Of a stretch of DNA of 64,000 nucleotides, positions 20,176 through 28,995 are shown piece by piece. Under the pieces are notes generated by a model that was given only the letters and a program-made list of their open reading frames with translations, was not told where the DNA came from and did no database searches. This stretch comes from Wenyingzhuangia marina (lineage in GTDB: Bacteria > Bacteroidota > Bacteroidia > Flavobacteriales > Flavobacteriaceae), in NCBI RefSeq assembly GCF_900130035.1, contig NZ_FQXQ01000004.1, positions 1-64,000 on the forward strand, in the 5' to 3' direction. Made by a program: the position numbers and the translations under genes. The stretch's first letter is position 1. Each line of letters starts with the position of its first letter.

Positions 20176-21897
20176 ATGAAAAATATATTTCCCATATTAG
20201 AATGGTTGCCAAAATATTCTAAAGAAAAATTAAAAGCAGATATTATTGGTGGTTTAACCGTGGGAATTGTATTAATTCCACAAGGAATTGCTTATGCTTT
20301 AATTGCAGGTTTACCACCTATTTATGGATTATACAGTGCCTTGTTGCCTCAAATAATGTATGTAATTTTTGGAACCTCACAACGTGTGGCTGTAGGACCT
20401 GTTGCTATGGATTCTTTAATTGTAGCTGCGGGTATTTCTACTTTGGCTGTGGCTGGAACAGAGGCCTATATTTCTCTAGCTATATTACTCGCTTTTATGG
20501 TGGGGCTTTTTCAGTTTGTATTAGGAATTGGGAAATTAGGATTCATTGTTAATTTTTTATCAAAACCCGTTATAAGTGGTTTTAGTTCAGGGGTTGCCTT
20601 AATGATTGGAGTGAATCAACTAAAAAATTTAACAGGAATTAACATTCCTAGAAGTAGCCACTTACAAGCGATTGTTTATTCCTTTTTTAAGAATTTTCAA
20701 GATTTAGAAATTCAAACATTTGCAGTAGGAGGAATTGCTATTGCAGTGTTGTTTACGGTTAAATCTATTAAAACCAAAATACCGGGACCTTTGTTGGTAG
20801 TGATATTAGGAATTTTGATTTTACATTTTTTCCACGATACTTTATCACAGGTGAGTGTGTTAAAAGAAATTCCATCAGGATTACCTTCTTTTAAAATGCC
20901 AACGTTTACTTTTAAAATGATGGCAGATGTATTTCCTATTGCGGTTACTTTGGCGGTCATAGATTTTTTAGAAACGATATCCATAGGAAAATCATTAGAG
21001 CAAAGTACAGATGATACAATTATTCAACCTAATAAAGAATTGGTTGCTTTAGGAATGATGAATATGGTAGGGGCAATGTTTAAATCTTATCCAACAAAAG
21101 CAAGTTTTTCTAGGTCGGCAGTAAATGATGAGGCGGGTTCTAAAACCGCATTGGCAGGGCTATTTTCAGTAATGGTTATTGTTATTGTATTACTTTTTTT
21201 AACCTCTTATTTTTATTATTTGCCTAAAGCTGTTTTAGCTGCTATTATTATGGTATCAATTATAAAATTGTTAGATTATAAAGAAGCAATAAGGTTATGG
21301 AGCTTAAACAAAAGTGATTTTTGGATGCTAGTAGCTACCTTTTCAGGAACTGTATTTTTAGGAATAAAAGAGGGGATTGTAATAGGAGTTGTATTGTCTT
21401 TAATGATGTTAATTGCTAGAACATCAAGACCACATGTAGCTGTTTTAGGAAGAATTCCAAATACAAATATTTTTAGAAATACAGATAGATTTGAAGAAGT
21501 AGAGATAGACGAAGAAATTTTAATTATAAGATTTGATGCCCGTGTTTACTTTGCCAATGCCAATTATTTTAGCGAAGTTTTACAAAACAATGTAAAGCGA
21601 AAAGGAGCTACTTTAAAGTTAATTTTATTGGATTGTGAATGTATTAATGGAGTAGATAGTACAGCAATACAAATGATAGATGCTGATATTGAGTTTTATA
21701 AAGACAAAGGAATAGAAGTATTCTTTTCTAATGTAAAAGGACCTGTTAGAGACATGCTTACCAAAAGTGGAATTGTTGATAAATTAGGGAAGCAAAAATT
21801 CTTCATTAATAACAATGATGCTGTTACTTATTTTAAAACAGGAAAATTAGATAGAAATGAAGACTTGACCAATTATATTGGTCAAGCCAACATTTAA
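20176..21897 (+). CDS. SulP family anion transporter with STAS domain
   Basis: Inner-membrane anion permease (sulfate, bicarbonate or related) of the SLC26/SulP family, 573 residues. The membrane part (about 1-425) opens with the family pattern GGLTVGIVLIPQGIAYALIAG and continues IYGLYSALLPQ; about 12 to 14 segments can be drawn. A cytoplasmic STAS domain follows (about 440-550, with LDCECINGVDSTAIQM). Substrate specificity cannot be read from the sequence. It follows ruvB closely, though a functional link is not obvious. The last codons encode a perfect hairpin that may end transcription. Confidence 0.93.
   Translation: MKNIFPILEWLPKYSKEKLKADIIGGLTVGIVLIPQGIAYALIAGLPPIYGLYSALLPQIMYVIFGTSQRVAVGPVAMDSLIVAAGISTLAVAGTEAYISLAILLAFMVGLFQFVLGIGKLGFIVNFLSKPVISGFSSGVALMIGVNQLKNLTGINIPRSSHLQAIVYSFFKNFQDLEIQTFAVGGIAIAVLFTVKSIKTKIPGPLLVVILGILILHFFHDTLSQVSVLKEIPSGLPSFKMPTFTFKMMADVFPIAVTLAVIDFLETISIGKSLEQSTDDTIIQPNKELVALGMMNMVGAMFKSYPTKASFSRSAVNDEAGSKTALAGLFSVMVIVIVLLFLTSYFYYLPKAVLAAIIMVSIIKLLDYKEAIRLWSLNKSDFWMLVATFSGTVFLGIKEGIVIGVVLSLMMLIARTSRPHVAVLGRIPNTNIFRNTDRFEEVEIDEEILIIRFDARVYFANANYFSEVLQNNVKRKGATLKLILLDCECINGVDSTAIQMIDADIEFYKDKGIEVFFSNVKGPVRDMLTKSGIVDKLGKQKFFINNNDAVTYFKTGKLDRNEDLTNYIGQANI
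21864..21886. terminator. Hairpin inside the 3' end of the SulP gene, possible terminator
   Basis: CTTGACCAAT (21864-21873) pairs perfectly with ATTGGTCAAG (21877-21886) around a 3-base loop, inside the last codons of the transporter. A T6 stretch follows about 14 bases on. The convergent DUF4301 gene stops only 6 bases after the SulP stop, so there is no room for a normal terminator and this hairpin may serve instead. Confidence 0.45.
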
Positions 21898-21903
21898 TAT
21901 TTT

Positions 21904-23403
21904 TTATGCTTGATGCATTGGAGATAGTAAATCTGTAACCGTTTTTACTGGGTTAAAAGTTTCAATAGGAACTTCAACAAAAACGGTCAACCAATCAGAC
22001 ATTCCACCATTCCATAAACCAGGGAGTTCTAATCCTTTTACAGGTTTACCACCTACACTTTTATCGGTCACAAAAACAGCATCATGATCTACAAACTGAG
22101 TTAAATCAAATTTGTTTCCTTCAAAATCTCTTATAGAACAAACAATATCTACAGGGTTAAAATGTGTAGATTGATATAAAATATCTAATTGTTCTTTATT
22201 GGTTTTGTCTATTTGTGCTCCTTCAATAATTTGTAAAGTAGATTCTGTACAGTTTTTCATAACCCAAAATGGACCACCACCCGCATCTCCTTGGTTTTTA
22301 ATCATTCCACAAACTCTAATAGGTCTGTTTAAAAGATTAAATAAATATTCTTCATTACAATTTTCGTCAGTAAGGTTAATAAAGAAGTTTTCTATTAAAA
22401 AGAAACGAATTTCTTGAAGATTTAAATCTGCTGATTTTTCTTTAATTTGTTTTAAAAATTCGTGTATTTTTTCTTGTAACAATAATAATTTTCCACCAAG
22501 TATTTGTTTGTACTTAATGGTTTCTTCCATGTGATTTTGATGACTTACGTTATCTATATTTTTAATAAAAACAACATCAGCATCTAAATCATTTAAGTTT
22601 TCTATTAAAGCTCCATGTCCACCAGCTCTAAAGACATAATTTCCATTATCATCTTTAAAAGGAGTATTGTCATAATTTACAGCAATGGTATCTGTACTTG
22701 TTTTCTGTATAGAAAAAGTAATATTAAAGTTAATATTAGAATTATCGTAATTGGTTTCTAAATAATCTTTAACAGATTCTTTAAATTTATCTATGAACAA
22801 TGGGCTTACCGTAAAATGAATGTTTACAGTTTGATCTTTACTAACACAATAGTGAACACTTTCGTCTATTTGCTCTTCCAAAGCAGATTTGTTATCAATA
22901 TCATATTGATGAAATCTAATCAATCCTTTAGGAGTGTTTTGATAATTTAAATGCTCTTTACTTAAGATAAAATTTAAAAAAGATAACTTATTGGTTAAGT
23001 TGTCTAGTTTTTTAATTTTAGGATAAACCTTGTTAAACTCAATAATAATATCCTTGTAAAAAGGAAATTTATGTAGGTTGTTAAAAAAATATTGAGACAT
23101 GGCGTTGTTTATCTTGGTAATGTAAAATTCAGATAAACCTTTAAACATTCTAGAAGCTAAACCAGATGCTGGTGTAAATTTATAAATCACCAAATCTTGT
23201 TGTTTGATGTTGTAGATATTCATTAATTTACTTCTATCAATGCTGTCAATAATTTTAATACCATCATTAATAGTTGCAATTCTGTCTAATTCTAAAGTTG
23301 GAGTTCCTTTTACAAATGCAATTAATTGCCTTGTTAATTTTTCGTTAGAGATTCCTCTTTTGTCAATTTCTTCTTTTAATTTTCTTTCTAGTCTCATAAA
23401 CAA
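21904..23403 (-). CDS. DUF4301 family protein, possibly a UDP-sugar pyrophosphorylase-like nucleotidyltransferase
   Basis: A 499-residue cytoplasmic protein of a Bacteroidota family with no established function, recognised by TPASGLASRMFK (77-88). Several motifs look to me like those of the UDP-glucose pyrophosphorylase (UDPGP) fold, in the same order: the glycine-rich nucleotide loop (PASGLASRM), a PKGLIRF segment (158-164), FSIQKTSTDTI (230-240), AGGHGAL (260-266, compare the GHG of UDPGP) and KNIDNV (281-286, compare NVDN). The activity is therefore inferred, not shown. It is the last gene of a three-gene minus operon after GGGP synthase, 7 bases away. An ATG two codons downstream of the first is an equal start candidate. 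Confidence 0.85.
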   Translation of the reverse strand: MFMRLERKLKEEIDKRGISNEKLTRQLIAFVKGTPTLELDRIATINDGIKIIDSIDRSKLMNIYNIKQQDLVIYKFTPASGLASRMFKGLSEFYITKINNAMSQYFFNNLHKFPFYKDIIIEFNKVYPKIKKLDNLTNKLSFLNFILSKEHLNYQNTPKGLIRFHQYDIDNKSALEEQIDESVHYCVSKDQTVNIHFTVSPLFIDKFKESVKDYLETNYDNSNINFNITFSIQKTSTDTIAVNYDNTPFKDDNGNYVFRAGGHGALIENLNDLDADVVFIKNIDNVSHQNHMEETIKYKQILGGKLLLLQEKIHEFLKQIKEKSADLNLQEIRFFLIENFFINLTDENCNEEYLFNLLNRPIRVCGMIKNQGDAGGGPFWVMKNCTESTLQIIEGAQIDKTNKEQLDILYQSTHFNPVDIVCSIRDFEGNKFDLTQFVDHDAVFVTDKSVGGKPVKGLELPGLWNGGMSDWLTVFVEVPIETFNPVKTVTDLLSPMHQA

Positions 23404-23410
23404 TTTATGC

Positions 23411-24115
23411 TTAAAAAATTTTGTTCAGTTCAAAGGCAGTCCCAATAACCACTAGGGTTGCTCCTGCTTTATGAATTTCGTTAATCTTTTTTAGTGTCCT
23501 AATTCCACCTCCTAAAATAATAGGAATATTTACGGAATTAAAGACTGCGTTAACAACATCTTTTCCTACTGGTATGTTTGCTCCACTACCAGCTTCTAGA
23601 TATAATACTTTTTGTCCCATGTATTGACTAGCAATAGCTGTGTTAACTATGTGTTCCTTTTTTTGTTGACAAATAGGCTTTGTTTTAGAGACTTTAATCG
23701 TACTGGTTTCTGTGCCTCCATCTATTAGAATATAGCCTGTTGGTATAATTTCCAAATCACTTTTTGATAAAAAAGGAACTGCTTTTATTTGCTGATGAAT
23801 TAAATACTCTGGATTGTCTCCTGAAATTAAATTTAAAAACAATACGCCATCAGCATAATTAGTTAAGTGACTGTAATCGCCTGGAAAAAGAATAAGGGAT
23901 TTTGTAGTGTGTTTTTGTACTTCTTTAGCAATAATTTCTGTTTGATTTTCGCAAACTGTACTACCTCCTAAAAATATATAATCTATAGGAGCATTATTAA
24001 TTCTATGGCAAATGTTTTCTACATCAGCCACAGAAATTTTATCAGGATCTACTAAAACTGCTGTTAGCTTTTTATTCTCTTTTTGAGCAGTTTGTAAGGT
24101 GTTAAGAAAGTTCAT
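23411..24115 (-). CDS. Geranylgeranylglyceryl phosphate synthase family protein
   Basis: TIM-barrel prenyltransferase of the GGGPS/PcrB family, which joins sn-glycerol-1-phosphate to a polyprenyl diphosphate by an ether bond, the first committed step of archaeal-type lipids. Visible marks in 234 residues: VDPDK (22-26), LGGSTV (49-54), FPGD (77-80), YLEAGSGA (172-179) and the phosphate-binding GGGIRT (202-207). Bacteroidota are known to carry group II enzymes of this type, with the end product still poorly known. It overlaps the phosphopantetheinyl transferase gene by 14 bases and precedes DUF4301 by 7 bases, so translation is probably coupled. Confidence 0.92.
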   Translation of the reverse strand: MNFLNTLQTAQKENKKLTAVLVDPDKISVADVENICHRINNAPIDYIFLGGSTVCENQTEIIAKEVQKHTTKSLILFPGDYSHLTNYADGVLFLNLISGDNPEYLIHQQIKAVPFLSKSDLEIIPTGYILIDGGTETSTIKVSKTKPICQQKKEHIVNTAIASQYMGQKVLYLEAGSGANIPVGKDVVNAVFNSVNIPIILGGGIRTLKKINEIHKAGATLVVIGTAFELNKIF

Positions 24116-24728
24116 TATTTATGGTAGCTATGGCTAAAGAATAATTTTCAATTTGATAAAAATAAATATCGCAATTTTGTTTTAATTCAGGAGTGTTTAT
24201 GTAACCTTTAGCATTTAGTGTACTTATTTTTTTTAGAATTAAGTCATTCTTAAAACTCATACCTCCACAAGGATGGATTTTAAACATGGCTTCTTTTCCT
24301 CCCCAAATAAAAGTTAATTGTTTGATGTATTTTTCATCACTTAAATCATTTTGTTCTAAATCAGTAAACCTATGCTTAATGATTTTTATTTTCTCTCTAT
24401 TTTTCTCAATATCAATTCCTACAATTTCATCAGAAACAACAATCGCTGAAAAATCATAAGAGTGGGTAATAGAAATATGTTGATGATTTTTTAATAAAGG
24501 TTTTCCAAATTCATTATAAAACAAATCATCATCGTTCAAGTTGATGTGTTGTAACAAATGACGAATACTTAAAAATCCTTTTTGATGAGATTCGGATTTC
24601 ATCAAATTCACTCTATTTAAACTGTTTTTAGATAAGTGTACATCTCTTAAAACATCAATGCTTTCAGTTATTTTCCAAACGTAAACTGTGGTGTTTGGGC
24701 TAATTTGGATTGTTTTAAATAAAGGCAT
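24102..24728 (-). CDS. 4'-phosphopantetheinyl transferase superfamily protein
   Basis: Transfers the phosphopantetheine arm from CoA to a Ser of carrier proteins. The 208-residue Sfp-like protein has the two Mg/CoA motifs [11 protein letters not shown] (about residue 100) and WGGKEAMFK (about 145), plus the [11 protein letters not shown] segment before them. The Sfp-type size suggests activation of secondary-metabolite or fatty-acid carriers; a partner carrier protein is not in the window. First gene of the operon with GGGP synthase and DUF4301, transcribed from a promoter that overlaps the start of the divergent ahcY gene. Confidence 0.9.
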   Translation of the reverse strand: MPLFKTIQISPNTTVYVWKITESIDVLRDVHLSKNSLNRVNLMKSESHQKGFLSIRHLLQHINLNDDDLFYNEFGKPLLKNHQHISITHSYDFSAIVVSDEIVGIDIEKNREKIKIIKHRFTDLEQNDLSDEKYIKQLTFIWGGKEAMFKIHPCGGMSFKNDLILKKISTLNAKGYINTPELKQNCDIYFYQIENYSLAIATINNELS

Positions 24729-24748
24729 TTATTATAGTAAGGATTTCG

Positions 24749-24756
24749 TAAATTTG
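24749..24756 (+). promoter_or_regulatory. Promoter -7 element for ahcY
   Basis: TAAATTTG fits TAnnTTTG and lies 27 bases before the chosen ahcY ATG. It also shows that the longer open frame starting at 24688 lies upstream of the promoter and is not translated. Confidence 0.6.
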
Positions 24757-24770
24757 CAGTCTAAAAGCAA

Positions 24771-24799
24771 CAAAGATAGTAATATGAGTTTAGAAACAA
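24771..24799 (-). promoter_or_regulatory. Promoter of the PPTase-GGGPS-DUF4301 operon
   Basis: On the minus strand TTG (24799-24797) and TATCTTTG (24778-24771) are 18 bases apart, a full Bacteroidota promoter match. The -33 element lies inside the first codons of ahcY, so the two divergent promoters interlock and may interfere with each other. Confidence 0.6.
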
Positions 24800-26097
24800 C
24801 ATACGTTCCTTATAAAGTAAAGGACATCTCGTTAGCAGAATGGGGTAGAAAAGAAATCCGTTTGGCAGAATCTGAAATGCCAGGATTAATGAGTATTAGA
24901 GAAGAGTACAAAGGTAAAAAGCCATTGGCAGGTGCAAGAATTGCAGGATGTTTACACATGACCATTCAAACAGCAGTTTTAATTGAAACTTTGGTTGATT
25001 TAGGAGCTGATGTTACATGGTCTTCTTGTAATATTTTTTCTACACAAGATCAGGCAGCAGCAGCTATTGCTGCTACAGGAGTTCCTGTTTATGCTTGGAA
25101 AGGTATGAACGAAGAGGAATTTGATTGGTGTATTGAACAAACTATTTTCTTTGGTGAAGATAGAAAGCCATTAAACTTAATTTTAGATGATGGTGGAGAT
25201 TTAACCAATATGGTGTTAGATAAATATCCAGAATTGGTTTCTGGAATTAAAGGTTTGTCAGAAGAAACTACTACAGGAGTTCACCGTTTAATTGAGCGTG
25301 TAAAGGCAGGTACATTGCCAATGCCAGCAATTAATGTAAATGATTCTGTAACAAAATCTAAGTTTGATAACAAATACGGATGTAAAGAATCTTTAGTAGA
25401 TGCAATTCGTAGAGCAACAGATTTGATGATGGCTGGTAAAGTAGCTGTGGTTGCAGGATATGGTGATGTTGGAAAAGGTTCAGCAGCATCCTTAAGAGGA
25501 GCTGGAGCAAGAGTTATTGTTACAGAAATTGATCCTATTTGTGCTTTACAAGCAGCAATGGATGGTTTTGCTGTGAAGAAAATGGATGATGCTATTAAAG
25601 AAGCTGATATTGTAGTTACTACTACTGGTAACAAAGACATTATTGTAGGGCGTCATTTTGAAGCATTAAAAGACAAAGCTATTGTTTGTAATATTGGTCA
25701 CTTTGATAATGAAATTGACATGGCTTGGTTAAATAAAAATCACGGAGCTTCTAAAGTAGAAATCAAACCTCAGGTAGATTTATACAACGTAAATGGTAAT
25801 GATGTGATTATTTTAGCAGAAGGACGTTTGGTAAACTTAGGTTGTGCAACAGGTCACCCAAGTTTTGTAATGTCTAACTCTTTTTCTAACCAAGTATTGG
25901 CTCAGTTAGAATTGTGGCAAAATGCAGGTGCTTATAAAAACGATGTATACACTTTACCAAAGCATTTGGATGAAAAAGTAGCACGTTTACACTTATCTAA
26001 GATTGGTGTTGAATTAGATACTTTATCAGAAGATCAAGCAAAATATATTGGAGTTGAGGTTGAAGGACCATACAAACCAGAATATTATAGATACTAG
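24784..26097 (+). CDS. ahcY: Adenosylhomocysteinase
   Basis: NAD-dependent enzyme that splits S-adenosylhomocysteine into adenosine and homocysteine, recycling the by-product of methyl transfers. The 437 residues contain the substrate-domain stretch [14 protein letters not shown], the [11 protein letters not shown] region with the catalytic Lys/Asp, the NAD-binding [18 protein letters not shown], and the C-terminal KPEYYRY tail that donates Lys and Tyr to NAD. I chose the ATG at 24784 ([11 protein letters not shown]) because the -7 box lies just upstream of it. Single-gene unit with a strong terminator. Confidence 0.98.
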   Translation: MSLETTYVPYKVKDISLAEWGRKEIRLAESEMPGLMSIREEYKGKKPLAGARIAGCLHMTIQTAVLIETLVDLGADVTWSSCNIFSTQDQAAAAIAATGVPVYAWKGMNEEEFDWCIEQTIFFGEDRKPLNLILDDGGDLTNMVLDKYPELVSGIKGLSEETTTGVHRLIERVKAGTLPMPAINVNDSVTKSKFDNKYGCKESLVDAIRRATDLMMAGKVAVVAGYGDVGKGSAASLRGAGARVIVTEIDPICALQAAMDGFAVKKMDDAIKEADIVVTTTGNKDIIVGRHFEALKDKAIVCNIGHFDNEIDMAWLNKNHGASKVEIKPQVDLYNVNGNDVIILAEGRLVNLGCATGHPSFVMSNSFSNQVLAQLELWQNAGAYKNDVYTLPKHLDEKVARLHLSKIGVELDTLSEDQAKYIGVEVEGPYKPEYYRY

Positions 26098-26116
26098 TAT
26101 TCTAGTATTTAAAAAA

Positions 26117-26144
26117 AAAGCCTCACAATTGTGAGGCTTTTTTT
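26117..26144. terminator. Bidirectional terminator between ahcY and folK
   Basis: AAAGCCTCAC and GTGAGGCTTT pair around AATT, with A and T tracts on both sides. The two genes converge here and the hairpin overlaps the folK stop region. Confidence 0.85.
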
Positions 26145-26643
26145 ATGTGTTTAATAGATGTTTTGTTCTAATAATTTCACTTTTATCCTTACACTCATCA
26201 AACAAAGTTTCTAAAGTTTTGTTTAATACTGGATGATTATAATTAGAGATGATTTCAATCAAGGGAATTAAAACAAAATTACGGTCTTGCATTCTTGGAT
26301 GTGGAATGGTTAAGTTTTTAGTATTGATAATTTCATCATTAAAAAAAATGATATCAATATCTAAAGGTCTTGCTTGGTAACCTAAATCTTCAGCTTTTCT
26401 AGTTCTTCCTAATTCAGATTCAAAAGACAATAAAGAATCAATTAATTCGCTTGCTGTTAAAGAAGTTTCTAGCGTAATTGCAATATTAAAAAAATCATCA
26501 CTTTTAAATCCCCAAGGAGGGGTTTGATACACAGAAGAGGTTTTTAAAACCTTTCCTAAAGTGTTTATTTTTTTTATGGCATTGTTTAGGTTTTCTAGTT
26601 TGTTTCCTAAATTAGTTCCTAAAGATAAATGGGTAATGTTCAT
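26143..26643 (-). CDS. folK: 2-amino-4-hydroxy-6-hydroxymethyldihydropteridine diphosphokinase
   Basis: HPPK, which pyrophosphorylates the pterin precursor in folate synthesis. The 166 residues are typical and show LGTNLGNKLENL at the N-terminus, TPPWGFKSDDFFN, and the signature RPLDIDIIFF with the Mg-binding Asp pair, followed by IPHPRMQDRNFVLIPL. It is divergent from sppA with only 62 bases between the start codons, and folP is not adjacent. Confidence 0.96.
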   Translation of the reverse strand: MNITHLSLGTNLGNKLENLNNAIKKINTLGKVLKTSSVYQTPPWGFKSDDFFNIAITLETSLTASELIDSLLSFESELGRTRKAEDLGYQARPLDIDIIFFNDEIINTKNLTIPHPRMQDRNFVLIPLIEIISNYNHPVLNKTLETLFDECKDKSEIIRTKHLLNT

Positions 26644-26675
26644 CAGTGTATCTCTCTTTTGGCAAAGAAATCATT

Positions 26676-26683
26676 TATATTTG
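26676..26683 (+). promoter_or_regulatory. Promoter -7 element for sppA
   Basis: TATATTTG is an exact match to TAnnTTTG, 22 bases before the ATG at 26706. A TTG lies only 14 bases further upstream, shorter than usual. Confidence 0.5.
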
Positions 26684-26705
26684 TTTTAATAAAAAAAATC
26701 AGAGC

Positions 26706-28436
26706 ATGAATTTTATAAAAAGTGTATTATCATCATTATTAGCTATTTGGATAACCATTGTTGTTTTTGTTGTAGTTGCAGTTGGAGTAGTGGTTTCTTT
26801 AAGTAATGACATGGTAAAAGAGGTAAAATCTAATTCAGTTTTAGAAATTGATTTACATGGAGAAATAAATGATTACAGTCCTTTTGGAATAGATCCTGTT
26901 ACAGAAATGTTAGGAATTACGGAACAAACTATTGGTTTTAATAATTTATGTAAGGCTATAGAAAAAGCGACTTATGATGATGATATCAAAGGAATTAGTT
27001 TAAAAAATATTCCAGAAAACATGGGCTTGGCTCAATTAACTGCTTTGAGAAAAATGTTACAAACGTTTAAAGGTCAAGATAAATTTATCTATGCTTATAA
27101 CGATACGTATTCTCAAAAACAATATTATTTAAGTTCTGTGGCCGATATGGTTGCTATTTCTCCATTAGGGTATGTTGAGCTAAAAGGATTGCATTCTGAA
27201 GTGATGTTTTATAAAGATTTTCAGGAAAAATATGGAGTAAAAATGGAGGTGATAAGACATGGAAAGTATAAAAGTGCTGTGGAGCCTTTTATAGCCAACG
27301 AAATGAGTGATGCCAATAGAGAACAAATTAGCGAATTGATTAAAAGTGTTTGGAGTGAGGTTAGTAAAGAAATAGCAGTTTCTAGAAATATTAATGTAGA
27401 TGAGGCGGTGAATAAAATGTATGGACAGTCTTCACAAATGTCATTAGAACACGGATTGGTTGATAATTATATGTATGTTGATGAATATGATAATTATATC
27501 AAAGGAAGGTTACATACGGAAGAACTTGAAAAAGTATCTATTTTGGATTATATGAGTAATTTATCTTTATTGAACTTAGTTGAAGAAAAAAATAAAATAG
27601 CAGTGATATATGCTCAAGGAGAAATTCAATATGGACAAGGGGATATCAATATTATTGGTCAGAAAAAAATGATTGAAGCTCTAGAAGATGCTGCTAAAGA
27701 TAAGGAGATAAAAGCGATTGTTTTTAGAGTAAATTCTCCCGGAGGAAGTGCTATGGCTTCTGATTTAATTTGGAATGCTGTTGAAAAAGCCAAAACAGAA
27801 AAGCCAGTGATTGTTTCTATGGGGAATTATGCAGCTTCTGGAGGATATTATATTGCTTGTGGTGCTGATAGAATTTTTGCAGAACCAACAACTATTACAG
27901 GTTCAATTGGGGTGTTTGGAATGTTGCCAAATGCAGCAGAATTGGCAAAAGAAATAGGAGTGAATTCAGAGGTGGTAAGTACACATAATAATGGAGCGTA
28001 TTATAGTGTGGTGATGCCTGTAGATGATCGTTATAAAAAAGTAGTAGAAAACGGAATTGAAAATATTTATGAAGAGTTTTTACAACGAGTTTCACAAGGT
28101 AGAAATATGAAAGTAGAAGAAGTTGATGCCATTGCGCAAGGTAGGGTGTGGACTGGCGTAAAGGCTTTAGAAATTGGTTTGGTTGATGAAATAGGTGGTT
28201 TAGATGCAGCCATAAGCTATGCAGCAAATTTGGTTGATGCTAAAGATTATAGTTTAAAAGAAATGCCAACATATGATATGGATTTTAAAGAAATGTTTAA
28301 TTTAAATCCGTTTGCAAAAAGTAATATTGATGGATTGTTATCTCAATATAATTTAGAGTGGCTAGCGAATACCAAGGAGTTGATGGATTCCAAAGGAATT
28401 CAGGCAAGAATACCTTTTAAAATGAATATTGAATAA
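26706..28436 (+). CDS. sppA: Signal peptide peptidase SppA, 67K type
   Basis: Inner-membrane serine protease with a Ser-Lys dyad that degrades cleaved signal peptides. One N-terminal membrane segment (about 8-32) anchors two tandem peptidase-S49 domains, the long form also found in E. coli. The general base is K189 in KYKSAVEP (first domain) and the nucleophile is S378 in NYAASGGYY (second domain). The 576-residue start at 26706 (MNFIKSV) is preferred because the longer frame begins upstream of the promoter box. The GNAT gene follows after 3 bases. Confidence 0.95.
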   Translation: MNFIKSVLSSLLAIWITIVVFVVVAVGVVVSLSNDMVKEVKSNSVLEIDLHGEINDYSPFGIDPVTEMLGITEQTIGFNNLCKAIEKATYDDDIKGISLKNIPENMGLAQLTALRKMLQTFKGQDKFIYAYNDTYSQKQYYLSSVADMVAISPLGYVELKGLHSEVMFYKDFQEKYGVKMEVIRHGKYKSAVEPFIANEMSDANREQISELIKSVWSEVSKEIAVSRNINVDEAVNKMYGQSSQMSLEHGLVDNYMYVDEYDNYIKGRLHTEELEKVSILDYMSNLSLLNLVEEKNKIAVIYAQGEIQYGQGDINIIGQKKMIEALEDAAKDKEIKAIVFRVNSPGGSAMASDLIWNAVEKAKTEKPVIVSMGNYAASGGYYIACGADRIFAEPTTITGSIGVFGMLPNAAELAKEIGVNSEVVSTHNNGAYYSVVMPVDDRYKKVVENGIENIYEEFLQRVSQGRNMKVEEVDAIAQGRVWTGVKALEIGLVDEIGGLDAAISYAANLVDAKDYSLKEMPTYDMDFKEMFNLNPFAKSNIDGLLSQYNLEWLANTKELMDSKGIQARIPFKMNIE

Positions 28437-28439
28437 TTA

Positions 28440-28889
28440 ATGATTGAATTAAAAAGAACCAATTCTGATCATCCAGATTTTAAAAAACTGGTTAGGGAAT
28501 TAGATATTGATTTAAAAGATTTTTATAAAGAAGAATTAGCTTTTTATAATGAACTGAATGATATCGAAAAAATAAAATATGTAGTTGTTGCCTACGAACA
28601 AAATATTCCTGTTGGTTGTGGAGGAATTAAGCAATATGCTAATGATGTTATGGAGGTGAAACGAATGTATGTTCCACCAATAAATCGTGGAAAAGGAATT
28701 GCTTCAATGGTTTTAACAGCATTAGAAAATTGGAGTAAAGAACTTAAGTTTAAAAGGTGTGTATTAGAAACACTCAAAGAAAAAGATACTGCAATTAGTT
28801 TTTACCAAAAGAACAATTATAATGTGATTCCAAATTTTGGAGCTTACGTAGAAGCTAAAAATAGTATTTGTTTTGAGAAAACATTATAA
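28440..28889 (+). CDS. GNAT family N-acetyltransferase
   Basis: A 149-residue single-domain acetyl-CoA-dependent transferase. The acetyl-CoA pyrophosphate-binding motif is seen in VKRMYVPPINRGKGIAS (about 75-91), followed by the usual helix and LETLKEKDTAISFYQKNNY. The substrate cannot be told. It starts 3 bases after sppA and is probably co-transcribed with it. Confidence 0.88.
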   Translation: MIELKRTNSDHPDFKKLVRELDIDLKDFYKEELAFYNELNDIEKIKYVVVAYEQNIPVGCGGIKQYANDVMEVKRMYVPPINRGKGIASMVLTALENWSKELKFKRCVLETLKEKDTAISFYQKNNYNVIPNFGAYVEAKNSICFEKTL

Positions 28890-28900
28890 ACTGGTAAGGT

Positions 28901-28928
28901 TGTCAGTTCTCGATTTCTCTCGAACACC
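28901..28928. repeat. Possible copy of a flavobacterial intergenic repeat
   Basis: TGTCAGTTCTCGATTTCTCT followed by CGAACACC. On the other strand this reads TTCGAGAGAAATCGAGAACT followed by GACA, a string I remember as part of a repeat common between genes in Flavobacteriaceae. Only one partial copy is visible and no target duplication is seen. A second piece, ATCGAGGTGTT at 28979-28989, could pair with CGAACACC. Confidence 0.4.
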
Positions 28929-28995
28929 ATATGATATTTAAGCAGAGTTGTTTATTTTGAAAGTAATGCTATGAGGTTATCGAGGTGTTTTTTGC

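Noticed and set aside
24102-24115. Possible frameshift between the PPTase and GGGP synthase genes
   Set aside because: Both proteins are complete with proper starts and ends; the 14-base overlap is ordinary translational coupling.
24688-24783. Longer N-terminus for adenosylhomocysteinase
   Set aside because: The extra 32 codons lie upstream of the TAAATTTG promoter box, overlap the divergent gene's start, and do not look like the family's N-terminus.
26646-26705. Longer N-terminus for SppA
   Set aside because: These codons span the TATATTTG box, and the conserved membrane anchor begins at MNFIKSV.
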